Shown here one piece after another: positions 10,835-23,462 of a stretch of 64,000 nt of DNA (its first letter is position 1; each line of letters opens with the position of its first letter). Both the position numbers and the translations under genes were made by a program. The DNA is from Aulostomus chinensis. Lineage: Eukaryota > Chordata > Actinopteri > Syngnathiformes > Aulostomidae. Location: NCBI GenBank assembly GCA_037954235.1, contig JBBMOA010000019.1, forward strand, positions 12,765,305-12,829,304, written 5' to 3'. The notes below the pieces were generated by a model that was not told the DNA's origin, ran no database searches, and saw only the letters and a list, made by a program, of their open reading frames with translations.

Positions 10835-12710
10835 AGCCCATGCTGACATAGACAGTGAGGATCATTTTTAAAACAACATACGTGTTCCTGAATTGAGACT
10901 TATTTTTGAAGGTTTAAAGCTTAACTCTATCATGCAAATTCGTCAATCAGAACGCTGTTTTGATTCCAAAGAGGTCATTTGTGTGATGCGTGTAGAGCCT
11001 ATAAGTTTTTGAAATGGGAGCAGAGGACAGATTGACAGGGACGGTCGCTGTCCCTCCCCTGAGAGGACTGCTGGAAGGCCTTGTTAATGCTACAAATATG
11101 TTTTTCTCGGTAAGTCAATTGACATCCAGTTAGTTGGATTTGGATGGATTTTTGGTATGTGATTCATAGTTAAGGTCTCAATAAATTAAAAATACTTAAC
11201 ACGCATGAAACCCTTTTCATCAGATGATAAAAAAAATGGAATTGAGTGAAGTTATTCAGACCACTTTCACTGTGTGAATTTTCTTTTATTTTTCATATTC
11301 ATAGGCCAGATGATTCATTTCCTGGCTTCTGTCTTCTGCTGTCAGAACCATCTAACTGAATCACAGCAGTATAGGGATTAAAGATATTTCTGCATTGAAG
11401 GATATAAGTAATTTTTTAAATAATATCTTTATTTATCTATTGTCCTGGTTTTGCTCACGTTCCGTCATTTTTGCATATTATGTTATTAATTATGAGGAAA
11501 AACTGAGGTAAATATAATATATAATAATATCTCAGCATATCGGCAAAAAAAATGCAGATTGTCTGTAGCATATAATATATTTGGAACAGCCCATTAATTA
11601 TATATTTATCTCATAATTTCTTCAAAAATCATCATCATCTGTGTTTATGAACAAAGACGAGAAGAGACTTGTGTAAAATCTTACTGATATACATTTAAAA
11701 AAAATGTCAAATATTTGGTTACATTGATGACATGGCAATGTCACTGTGCAGCCCTTCAATCAATCGATCCACTGAGCTATACTCACCTGTGCTTGTTGTG
11801 AGATTACACACACACACAAACGCATGTACACGCCTGTGAGCAGACAAACGGGGTTTGCAGTGAGGCCTCACCATATTTCTCCTGAGATATTTGTGTGCCA
11901 CATCATCGTCTCACTCCAGCACTCACATCAGTGTCACCCTGCCATGCAAACGCACACTCAGCTGCCTGTGTGCAGCACGGGTAGAAAAAGGCAGGACAAA
12001 AAAAAGTCAAGCGATTATACATATCTGGCTTTTATTCGCTCTATTTATTTACTGATGCTCAGAGAAAGTAAAAACTGTTTTTTTTATATATTTTTCAAAT
12101 TTGACACATGTATTCATGTTAAAGCTGCATGCTATTTTAACCTGTTCATACGAGCGCAGGAATGAAAAGCAAGAGTTACTGTGAAGCACAAATAAGAGGA
12201 ATTTTACTAGACAACAATTAACTGTTTTAGCTCCACTATCAAGGATTAACTCAGAAACTGATAGATGATTTGTAGCTGTGATGAACAAGCATTCATCAAG
12301 AGATTGAATTCAAACAAACTGTCAAGTACGACTGGCTGTACACACATTACTTGCAGTTCATATTCTGATCTTTCTGGCTGAGTGACTTTTGGCATTGAGC
12401 CTTCGTCCACTTTGACTTTTTAATGTTGAGCCTTGAAGCCTCTGGAGGACTAAATGCTGAGTCCCTTCAACTCCTGCTCCCAGTCCCCTCAGAGTGACCT
12501 CAGCCCAGACTGCACTGCTGTTGTGTCCAGATCTTGAGAGTGGAGGCTCTGATGCTGCAGAACGGGGAGAACTATGACAGTAAAGTGTTAAAATGAGTTC
12601 TGAATGTCACTGGAGGGACTTTGTAAGTCTGGTTTCTTTGATACCAGGATGTAATGATTTGATGCAGCAGGAGTTTTCTAAATGAATGCATCTTGTGTCA
12701 TGATCTAAAT

Positions 12711-13252
12711 TAGGTGTTGGCGATATATCGATTAATTCGAGTTATTTGTTGCAGATGTTTTAAAAATAAAAAATTTGAGTTTTTTACTCCTCTTGCTATG
12801 GCGCACCTTTTGTCCCCCAGAAGCTTCAATAGCTTTCCCCCTCACCCCTCCCCCTGATTCCTGCGCATGCATAGCAGTAACATGGCTAACGAGAGTGACA
12901 AGTTTGTTTCTAAGAAAGGTGTAGTATCGTCAGTTGTTTGGAACTGGTTTGCGGCGACAGACGTTGAACAAGTGACTACACGCTGCAAAGTTCGTCTGAA
13001 GCCCGTTGTAACAAAAGGCAGCAGCAGAACAAACTTCTTTCAGCATCTAAAACAGAGGCATCCATCTGAGAGGGACAAAAGCTGCTCTTTGCGAAGGGAA
13101 CAAGACCGCTACAACCGACAAACTCCCACTAAAAAAACGCTCAATGTGGTGGAATCATTTACCCACGGGAAAAAAAATCGGAAAAAATCGTAAATCGAAT
13201 TATTTGTGAAAAAATCAGAGATTTTATTTTTAGTCCATATCGCCCAGGCCTA
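12711..13252 (+). mobile_element. Internally deleted hAT transposon with BED-finger fragment
   Basis: The 542-bp element is bounded by a perfect 8-bp target duplication ATCTAAAT (12703-12710 and 13253-13260). Its terminal inverted repeats are TAGGTGTTGGCGATAT on the left and the reverse complement TAGGCCTGGGCGATAT on the right (13 of 16 identical). An 8-bp duplication with TAGG...GGCGATAT ends is characteristic of hAT elements. Only the 5' BED-finger part of a transposase remains, so it is non-autonomous. It lies in strbp intron 1, on the same strand as the gene. Confidence 0.9.
12867..13193 (+). pseudogene. Truncated hAT transposase, BED zinc finger only
   Basis: The 108-codon open frame begins MHSSNMANES and contains a BED-type finger at about residues 20-70: SSVVWNWFAATD, a Cys in TTRCKVR, then TNFFQHLKQRHPSE supplying the His pair. 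BED fingers normally have CxxC; here the second Cys position is Arg (CGT, one transition from TGT), so zinc binding is probably lost. The frame then runs into element 3' terminal sequence (GKKNRKKS) with no catalytic RNase-H-like domain. This looks like an internally deleted, non-functional remnant. Confidence 0.82.
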
Positions 13253-16200
13253 ATCTAAATATTGAGACTGCTTCTGTTGGAAGGACTCTGTGTGTATTTG
13301 ATTCGTCCTACCCTTTTTCTGGCTTGCTTAGAGCTGACATGTTGATTGCTGTCCATGGTGCTGAAATTCTCAATTTCATCAGGGAGCACTGATCTATACT
13401 TCTCTGCCAGCCGCTTCATAAACAGTTCCATCTCCTCTATCAGCTACAGGTCACTTCATTATGACAAAAGGATGACCGTGTAAAGAGAGAAGCCGTAAGC
13501 AGAGGAATGACAGATGTCATGGGGACAGGCAGAATGCTCGGCCTACTCCCTGACGGAGCTTTGCACCCATCAGACTGGGGGACGCATGTCTTTTAAAGCT
13601 TTTTTTTTTTTCAAGGATGCTCAAGAAAAGAAAGCAAGGTGTAATGGACTGCCCCAACCCACCAGCAAACTTGAGAGGCAAATTATATGCTAAATGAAAT
13701 TAAAGGTCCATGAAAAATGGATCAGCAGTGAATTGGCAGGCGCATATAATATTCAACTTGTCCTAGCAGAGAGGACTCTGTATTCTTTCCCACAGCTCTT
13801 TCCCAGAATATTGATTTGGTGATATGCTAAAGCCCACAATCTTAATCAGTGTTAGCGGATTAGCACAATGTGGTCATTGGAGAAGGAGGGAAAGAGAAAG
13901 CAGCACTCTCTATTGGTCCAGACGTCATCTTGGGTTCTAGGAATAAATTAGGATTTGACTGTCAAATCCTCCATCCTGCAGAAGAGGGCATTCACTGCTG
14001 CCATCTTTGCTGCAGGTTATTGCTTTGATATGTGTTTGGGTTACGCAGGCTGCATTACAGAAACCTCCAAAGTCTGAAATCTCGTCCAAATTCAAGTTGA
14101 CATTTAGGATTTTTGTGCAGAAAACATCTTTGCTAACTGCATTTATGATAGACTTAGAGTTTATCGCCTGAAAAATGTTAAAGCATCATATTGATGGACA
14201 TTGATTGTACATCACAACAGCTGCCAATCACAGAGGCAGTCCACAGATACTGTTGTGGAAAGACCAGAATCAAGTTTAGGTAAGTTCTTAAAAGTCTGAG
14301 ATAGAACAGGACATCACCACCAGTTTCTGTAGTAGGAAGATGTTTATCTTGATGATTTAATGTCTGTATGCTCGCTCTTTACCCGCAGCTGTATGTCAAG
14401 AAGGGGGGTGTGTTTATCTCTTGTTCTGTTCTACTTGAAATGCATGTCAATCATTGCGTCAGTCGATTTATCACCCAGCTGGCAGGTTGTATGTAAGTGT
14501 GTGTCAAGCTGGTCCTGGGACAGCTACTAGCATTAGCTCCTAAAGACTACACTCATACAGCCACCTGCATCTTTGCTGTTTTGTGCTCTAGATGTGTACA
14601 TATTTGGTCTTTATTTCTTCTTCTTCTAGTCACGCTGTTGTCTTTTATCTGAGGGCACCGTGTTCTTATCTGTGTAGTGTTGCGATAGTGTTGTGTCAGG
14701 TCAGTGCCCGGACGATTTGTGTGTATTGCTGGATCATAAGGTACAAGAAATCCATATACCATACTTGCGTAAGCATTTCTGACATCAAAGGAGGCTGGTA
14801 GAGTTTGAACAGTTATGTTCAGGTGTTTGCCAGTGTTAACGGAACAAAAGAAAGAATATTAATCAGTCTTAGTATCTTAACCCCTCATAACTGCATTATA
14901 ACTGGAGTGGTTATGTATAAAGTTCTGCTGAAATGTCTTAACTTGAAATATGGCTATTTTGATGCAAATAACAAAACAGTAGATGAAAATACACCATAGT
15001 GGTTCAGTGCTCACAAACTAACTGCAAAAAAGTGGGAATTTGCTCTTCATGCATGGCAGGTATTATATATATCTACCTTCAGATATGTGTGAAGCCTGTT
15101 ACAGGAAGTTATGCATGTTTAAAAGTTAGCTTGATGTAAAGGGCAAAGTCTCTATTAACAAGGAAGAGTGTAGGTTTGCTAGCCTCTGGCACGCTTGCTA
15201 AATGACTTTATTGTTTTAATGGTCATGGACTCATGGACTTTGTCAGTTTGTCAGTGAATTTGTAATCGTAGCACAGCATTGCTGCAATGCTACACGTCTA
15301 AAACTTAGACTTTGCTAAATATGTGTTGATGGAAAATAGATGGGCTGATGTTGAAAATATGAAAATATATCTGGACAAGTACTGTACAGGGTACTTGCAG
15401 TTATGCCAGCTTGTGTTGATGTCAGCAGTTATGGGAATGTGTTTGCTGCTGCTGAGTTACGCAGAACTATCACTGACACACAGTCGTAAATTTTTATTGC
15501 ATTTTTAGTCTCAGTAGTTAAAAGAAAGCAAATTCAATTTTGCTCGTTTTTTTGGCATCAGATTTATTATTGGATTCTCCAGCAAGTACTGCTGCCAAAA
15601 TTTTACTGATCCTACTATCAAGTATCGCGTTCTCTAGGAATTCTAGGACGGGGGTTGTCAGATCCTCTGGCTTTCACATGAGGTAGTAATATTTACCACC
15701 CTGACATGTGTGACTAAAGAGTTTTATCCATAGCGATCCTCCATCAGAATCTAAACTAAGTCAAATCACCAGGATTGCAGGATCTTACAGGAGAGTCCAA
15801 GTATTTGTCCTGATTTCTTCCGCCCTTCCTGTCCTGTGCCATCCTTCCAACCATCACAAGCTCACTTCACATATGCAGATAGAGGTTTACATGCAAAAAC
15901 CATGGGACCTCTGAAGGCCCCAGCAGTGCATTACATATGCTGTAGTCAGCTCGGGCTATTTCTGTTGCTCCTCGTCAGCCTGCTAAGAAGCAGCTCTGCC
16001 CATTTCTGACCAGCGCTGCAGGTTAATCCATTTAGCCCACGAGTTCTTAATCATTTTAAGCTCTAGAATCTTTTTTAAAAATAAATAAATAATGCAGTTG
16101 GACACATTACACTAAGATGTCGTAATGTTGCATTCGTAGTAGATTGGGTAATCTATGCATATTAGGAAGATTTGAAAAACATAGCAAGTAAAAGGACTGG

Positions 16201-17930
16201 AGAGGTAAAGGTTACTTTCATTATTCTGTCGCAGAGTGACCTTCACCAAAGTGATTTGCATACTCTTCCTCACATTAGTGCTTACATCTTCATTCTCTGA
16301 CCACGTGAGATGAAGAGAGAATATCCAGGTGAGAGAGCTGCTCCTGCTTCCATTTGTCTTCTTGATATATGGCTCTGGTTACCACGCGCACACTATGTGC
16401 AGTACATATGGCAGCCTGACAAATAGCTTGCAAAATATACTTTGCTTACAGCATTCTTCATCAATAAAGATTTTAATTACTGCTCACAATTGCTGACCAG
16501 TGCACTTTCTATGGTTTATGGGTTTGTCTAATAGCGGCTTTGTTGGCTCACAGCAGAGCATGAAATAGTTCATGCATCAAGCATGTGTATAGATTTCATC
16601 AACTCACAAACTCAGAGAGAAACTAAAGCTTCACATTTATTTTAACTTCTCTGTAGTCCAAATATTTAAAAAAAAAAGTTTCAGTATTGAAATGTGTCTC
16701 AAATAGTTGGTTTGGTCCAGTTATATAAACATAATCCTCAAATCTTTTACCCACATTGGCTGGCTGGGTAAATATGGCAAGAAAAACAGCTGCTCAGTGG
16801 ACACAGTGGGTAAGAGGGAAAGAGACACTTTTCCTTTCTTTAAATTTGATGGTACTTTATTCATATTAAGATAAGCTCTTTGGTCCTACATAAAGAAGCA
16901 GAAAGGCTGGAAGCTGTGCTGCACATTTGCTAGTGTTCTTTCAGAAAAGCTAAGATGGGATGGATGTGAAATATGGGAATGCTTTAAAAAAAAAGTGTGG
17001 AGAGAAATGGAGGAAGTGCTGAAGAATGAAAGCAGATAAAGCAAGGGTGAAAAAGAAGAAAAGCATGAAGAAAACAGTAGAATAACTTTCAAATGCAGTA
17101 TTGCTCTTATTTCACGGTGATGCAGTAATATCACATGTTCAAAATGTGCTGCATTCCTCAAATTAGTGCTGTGGTGTTTTTTTTTGGAAAAAGTCAATCA
17201 ATGATTCTGTACTATGTTGTGATTTGCAATATTGATATGATAATAAGAAAAATAAATAATTATTCATTTGCAATTTAATGCATATATAATTCTGACATAT
17301 AAACTTCAACATTAAAAAAATGCAAATATAAAATGACAGTATTTTGTGAAATTGAATTACCAATAACATTTTGTTTTTTGCAAAAATAAAGCCAATTCTG
17401 TAACAAGTGTGTATGACTGTCTAAAATAATAATTAAGCTTTTTTGCAGTTGACAGGCTGACATTGGGATTCATTGTGCAGAATTAGCAGGTGCTAGCATC
17501 TATTATCATTACTACATTGCCCGAAAATGCACACACACACATTTTATTACTTTCTCACCAATTAGAGGGATGTCTGCTTGTCATGTGTATTATGAATGTG
17601 AGGAATGAAAAGAGAAATGGAGATTTAATAGCGAGAGAGGAATTCCAGGAGCACAGAAGCTAACAAGCATCTGTGCCAAACTTAAGTCTGTTTATTAGCG
17701 GATGGAAGTGGGGGAGGCATAGGAACCAGAGGCAGGAAAAGGGGAGATGAAAAGATGTGTTGGGGGAGGAGACAGTGGGATGATGATGATGATGGATAGA
17801 GAAATACATAGATGGATGGATGAAGGAATAGTTAGAATGGATGTGCACAGAGCTGCCTCTCAGCTGTAAGGTCAAGAGAGAGGCTGACTCCTGCTTCACA
17901 CTGATACCACAGACAAAATCAATATGATAC

Positions 17931-17986
17931 CTCTCTCTCTCTCTCTCTCTCTCTCGCTCTCTCTCTCGCTCTCTCTCTCTCTCTCT
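17931..17986 (+). repeat. (CT)n with two CG interruptions
   Basis: CT array broken by two CTCG steps. Confidence 0.95.
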
Positions 17987-18635
17987 GTGGGAATTCTTTG
18001 ACCCAGTTAGCTCCTCCACCAGGCAGCAGCAGAGTTATTTTTACATATTAAGAGGAGACAATACTTTGTCCTCTGTTCATCGTCTCCTCATCTGTTTGCT
18101 TTCTTCTGCTCGTCTGCTCCTCCATCTTCGCTATTCCCATCCTTCCTTCTGTCTCTCTTGGCTTTGATCCCTTATTCTCCTGCAAGGAGGTGAAGATTCA
18201 CTGACTCAGATTCTTTGTTTGCTGCACAATTTTGGTTGAACATGATGGTTAATTACTAACATTAATTAGTAATTCAGCCAAATCATCAATAAATGGGTGG
18301 AGGGTTCAGAATTTTTTAATGTATTATTCACCTTCAAGATTCCTGCAACCAAAATAATTTGCTTGCAGCTAAATATGCAAGCGAAGTTTACTGTCCGAAG
18401 CTGTCAAAATGCGTACGTCATTTGAAGCACACACGCAGTATGTTAAACTATGATATGAGAGAAAAAGGTTACAGCCCTGCGGGTAAGTTAAGCCCTCCCG
18501 GAGCTCACTCTTTCCCCTCATTTCTGACCCTCAATAGTTCCATAAAGATTTTTCTCTCTTCACATAACAAATCCAGATTTCAAGACAGACATGACCGCTC
18601 ATCACTCGCCAGCCCTCCTCACTGCAGCCTCTCTC

Positions 18636-18716
18636 ACTCCTCTCCTTTCCTCTCCTCTCCTCTCCTCTCCTCTCCCTCTCCCTCTTCCTCTTCCTCTTCC
18701 TCTCCTCCCCTCCCTT
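18636..18716 (+). repeat. (TCCTC)n / (TCTTCC)n pyrimidine block
   Basis: An all-pyrimidine stretch of pentamer TCTCC units grading into TCTTCC units. Confidence 0.9.
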
Positions 18717-19875
18717 GAGAGTTAAGGGACAGAGAGAGTGGTTGCAGGTGTAGACAGGTCATCTATTCAGCTCCTAATGATGATGGATGGCAGGACTGCG
18801 GCGAGCGAGAACACAGAGAAAAGTGGAGCGATGCAGGGAGATAAAGAAATAGCAGCGTAAGAAAAAACTGTGTTTATATTTGTCTGCTGGCAGGCAGATG
18901 GTGGGAGTTTTAGTGATATGTTGCTCCTTAAATGTTAATATCTCTCTTGTCATCTACCCACACACACACGCACGCACGCATACACACACACACAGTTGTT
19001 TCTGTCTTTGTGGGAAGCCGAATGACTTTCATTCATAGCTGAGCAGTCCTTTGCCCCTTATAGCTTTTACCTATATGTTAGATAAAATGTATTATGCAAG
19101 TTCCTGTTCCAGTTAAATAAAATTTGATAAATAGTAAAGTGTTTTGTTTAGTGAAAAAAAATGTTCATAATAAACAGAAAACGCTTGTCACAAACCCACA
19201 GAGGCAAAACTCTAAAAAAAAAACAAAAAACCAACTTATTTTATTCAACCACCAGAGTGATGTAGGGATGTCATTTGCGGCAGTGAACAGGGTTTAGTTG
19301 TTGATGTGAGAGGGTATTAAATTTTGTTTCAGGAATAATAAAGACTGAATTTGTCCTCAAAGGTGATGTGATAGAGGGCTAAAAGCCTTTCAAAAAATGG
19401 AGTTCATTTTTCATGATTTTTTGTTGTTTGTTTCTTGGTCACTGAAATAGTCGTTAAAATAAGGAAATCATTTTACACAAAAGAAAAATTGATTTGAGAA
19501 GCTTGAGTTTGAGGGTCAACTAAACATGACCTCTTTAGCTCTTCTGTGTATCACTGGCCTTTTACAACTTAAAATGGGCAAGAATATAGAGTTGAATGTC
19601 TGTTTAATAACCTTGTTTACTTTTTTCTTGACCCAACAGCAACTTGTTTTAATCGCTTAAATTTTGCTGCTGAGATTAGACAACCTTGAGAAAGACCCTC
19701 AACCCAAAATAGATTAAAAAAGGTTTAATCAGAAAATGAAACGTAGTCTGATAAATTCTTAAATTATCTCCTTGCTAATGTCAGAGGCTGTTTGAATCGA
19801 ACTCATACTCCAGTCTGTTAGTATCAGCATCCTGTCTCAGGCTCCAGTGTGAGTGCAAGGTTAAGAGTGAAGACC

Positions 19876-19877
<2 letters not shown>

Positions 19878-19926
<49 letters not shown>

Positions 19927-19950
19927 ACACACACACACACACACACACAG
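19878..19950 (+). repeat. Compound (TC)n(CA)n
   Basis: TC array grading into CA array. Confidence 0.95.
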
Positions 19951-20134
19951 ACATGGTGGTAAAGTCTCACCCTTCCCAAACTAGAGAAAAGGAGGCAGGC
20001 TGTAGCTATGGCAACCTTGAGTGAAGGGACATGATTGGGCTTGGCTTGGATTTGTTAAGGGCTGCCATATGAAGCCTAGGGTGAGACTTAGTCCCTCTTA
20101 CTCATTTAGTGCCTGTACTTGTGTGTGTCTGGGC

Positions 20135-20179
<45 letters not shown>

Positions 20180-20186
20180 TGTGTGA
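20135..20186 (+). repeat. Compound (GA)n(GT)n
   Basis: GA array followed by a short GT array. Confidence 0.93.
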
Positions 20187-21249
20187 GTGAGAGGAACACG
20201 AGGAGTCAAGACTCCTTCTTCCTTATTGCCCATCCTGTCTGTAAGCCTTTTTCATCTTCTGTGTGAGCTCTCTGTCAGTTGTCAGGCTGACGAGTGAGAA
20301 TAACATTTACTAAGAGCAATATGGCTCATAAACTCAGAGCAAGATTGTGATTTGAATTCACTGGTCGTTTGCTTTCATCCTTAATTAAATTCAGCCGAAC
20401 ACTTCACACGGGGAAAAATGTAGCAGCGGCATGGTAGCTGTGACATGAAATAGACCTATAACACACCAGGGACCGACTCAAAAGGCAGACATATGCTCGC
20501 ATTTCGCCTTGGTTTGACTCCGTCTAGTTTTTCTGGCTCCCGCATTTTTATTTCTTTCCATTTCTCTGTCAGATACAGATTTGTTTTTGTTGCAGATTTT
20601 ATTAAATCCCTTACTCTTTTGCAAAGGTTCAGATTGATTTAACAGCATTTTTTTCCCTTTTCTCAAACTTTTTATTTTTGATTTTGCATTTTTCTTTTGA
20701 TATCTTAACATTTTCTTATCATGCTGTTTTACAGTATGTTTACATTTCCTTTTCAGTAATTCTAAACTTTTGCAGCAATAAAGGAGTTTCCAAATGACGG
20801 ACAAATTGAAGACAGAGCAGAGATTGGCGTAAACATTTCTATCAAATCTGATATGGCACAGCCTGGAGCACAAAAAACAAATAATGGCATCCCACCTACA
20901 TCATAACATGAAACTCTTAAACCTTGAGCTTATATTGGGGAAGTGGTATTCACCTTCACAGCTTTTCCTTGGCAGTCATACAGAATGCTTTAGTTACTCT
21001 TCCTTTACTGCATCAGTGTCAAAGGCTCCTGACACGTCTGTATAGGTATGCCAGAGTACTGCATACATGTTCTGCCGCACAAGTGCGTAACATTCAAGAC
21101 GCCTTTTCAGCTTTGAATGTAGCCTAATTTAAGAGGTAATTCAGAAATAAACACAGACCGTCAAAGACATGGAGAGGTGGGGTGTTGTGGGAACAGGGGT
21201 ATCTTTGTAGACGTCAGTTCATAACCAGCCACTGAGCTGACTGTGTGTA

Positions 21250-21253
<4 letters not shown>

Positions 21254-21298
<45 letters not shown>
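21254..21298 (+). repeat. (GT)n
   Basis: Pure GT array. Confidence 0.95.
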
Positions 21299-21299
<1 letters not shown>

Positions 21300-23322
21300 C
21301 TGCGCTTAGCTGGTGTTTAGAGTACTGTCTCTGTGTCACACCCAACAGCTTTGCTTGAATAAACTGAATACATTGAAGAGATTTGAGATGGCTGACCAGA
21401 ACCCTCAGGACAAATTAAGCAAACCCAAAAGTTACTGCATCCCATTTCTGTTTAGTATACAAGCTATCATCTTTTATTACTTTCTTTTTTCTATATCCTT
21501 GGTGTAGAATAAGTCTTAGTTCAATAGGGGAGAAATACAGTGCTGAAAGAGCATTATTTAGTCTTCCTTCTTAAAGAGAATCAGTTCGTTTTCTAATTGG
21601 GCTTGTGGCCTTCAGAGAATTGAAGGGTTTCATTTCAAATGCAACATAAAAGCGAATTGTGTTCTTTTGTCTGTGTGTGTTAACAATGGTAGCTTTCATA
21701 GTAATGGTTTAGCACGTCTCGTACATCAAACCTGCGGTATAAGCCAGCACTATAAGACTGTGAATTATTTTGTGCAGTAGAAGCCTAATAGAATAAGTGG
21801 TTTGCCCTCAAACTCAGAATTGTGATGCAATTGGATTTGTAGCCACAAGATCATTTATAAGGACAAAGACTATTTGATTTTCTCAGAACAACTGTCATCA
21901 TGCAGTCCCCCTGCAATCTGCATGAGCCTGTATTGCATATTTTGGTGTGAGCGGAGGCAGAGCAAGGCTTTCTGACTTTAAAGAATGAAGAAGTACAGGC
22001 TGAACATGGAAAGTCCCCTGCACCCTTCACTCTGACTTTAGTGTCCCTTTCACTTCCCTGCCATGTTCCTTCCTTCAGCTGCAAACACCACCAGCCATTG
22101 TTAGGTTTGTTTCTGCAGCCTATTTTCTCAATCTCCATGCTCTTGTTTGACTATTGTCGTGGCATGTCGACTGGAACTTATGCAAACACGTTTCTTTATT
22201 GTCTTCTCTGGCTTCACATACAGCCCTTCAACTACTCTTAATCCTTAAATCTCCTTCACATCCATTTATTATCCCACACTCTACCCAGCTAGAACCCATG
22301 TCTCTGTGGCTTCAGCTTCTAGTTATATTCACGTTTTATTTCATTGGAATGTCTCGTATGCTGTGGATATAGGGATGAGGAAGATTGTCGATAAGAGGGC
22401 ATTCTCTGAAATATGGGATTGTTTAGCATCCCTGCCAACAGTCAAAGCAAATCAATGGACACTTATGTAAAAGACGTTTTAAAACTATGCGAACTGCAAA
22501 TCATCTTGCTGAAAGACATGCCAACCTGTTGAAAGACTTGAACATTAAGATACTCTGTGTTTTCAAAAAGTTTTCCTGATGATGAATTTAAAAATAATAT
22601 TGTTTTTATAATCAAATCATGGCCCTCTGAATTTGAATCCGAATCCAGTGGCTAAGTGCCATATTTGTGCAGCAGTATTCAGTTTGTTGAGGTGGCAAAA
22701 TTATTCAAATGTTACATTAAATTGTTTATGTGTTATGTGTTACAAACTAATAATATTGTTTTGAGGTTTTCATAAACCCCACAATAAACATGTTTAACAT
22801 AACTGAAAAGAAAATCATTTTAAAACTAACAACTCTCTGCCAATCCACTCACACAAATCGTGTGTGTGTGCTTGTGCGTGTGTGTGTGTGTTTTAATGAT
22901 GCGGTCACTTGCGGGGAGTTGGGTGAAAACCAAGGCTGGATGCTTTAAATACAAGTGATTGTGTGCTACAGATGTTGACAGATGTTAAACATCTTTGCCT
23001 CTGCAGAATTTTGTTTACTCTGTCAACAATATGTTCCAGGGCTAACAGGCTAACGCTAGCTTAATCTCTTTCCAGTCAGACAAGCGCTGCTGCATTTAAA
23101 TCTGGAGTTGGCACAGCAAATTAGGTGGAATACCCATAAATACTGCTGCATTTGTCTGCTGTGATACTCTTAGCGGTGAACCCAGCGTAGGTGAACGAGC
23201 CTTCCGGTGCTAATGTAAGCTAGTAACAATGTAAGATAGGCTCAAACTCCTCTTCACGTTCCAAGAGTATGCAAGAGCATCACTATAATGAAAGCGATTT
23301 ATAATGGAGATTATCTGGATTA

Positions 23323-23462
23323 GGGCAGCATGGTAGCGCTGTCTCTACTGTATATATCATAATTCCTGTGATTGACTGGCTACCAGTGTCAGCGGGGATT
23401 GTCTCTAGCTCCCCCACGACCCTCACTGTGAGGGATAATCTCTTAAGGTAATGAATGAATGA
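23323..23462 (+). mobile_element. Short retroelement (ATGG-tail family), + orientation, internally deleted
   Basis: The insertion is flanked by a perfect 13-bp target duplication ATTATCTGGATTA (23310-23322 and 23463-23475). It opens GGGCAGCATGGTAGCGCTG, keeps TTGACTGGCTACCAGTG and the AGCTCCCCCACGACCCT region, and ends in a (TGAA)n tail. The middle of the unit is missing compared with the longer copy at 42734-43111. The unit is the common fish repeat that begins GGCACGGTGG and ends AAGG(ATGG)n; I would class it as a SINE or L2-type 3' end but cannot prove which. Confidence 0.8.

Noticed and set aside
20478..20873. 131-codon minus-strand Lys-rich frame
   Set aside because: It arises from T-rich plus-strand sequence, gives low-complexity Lys/Arg/Ser text and shows no domain.
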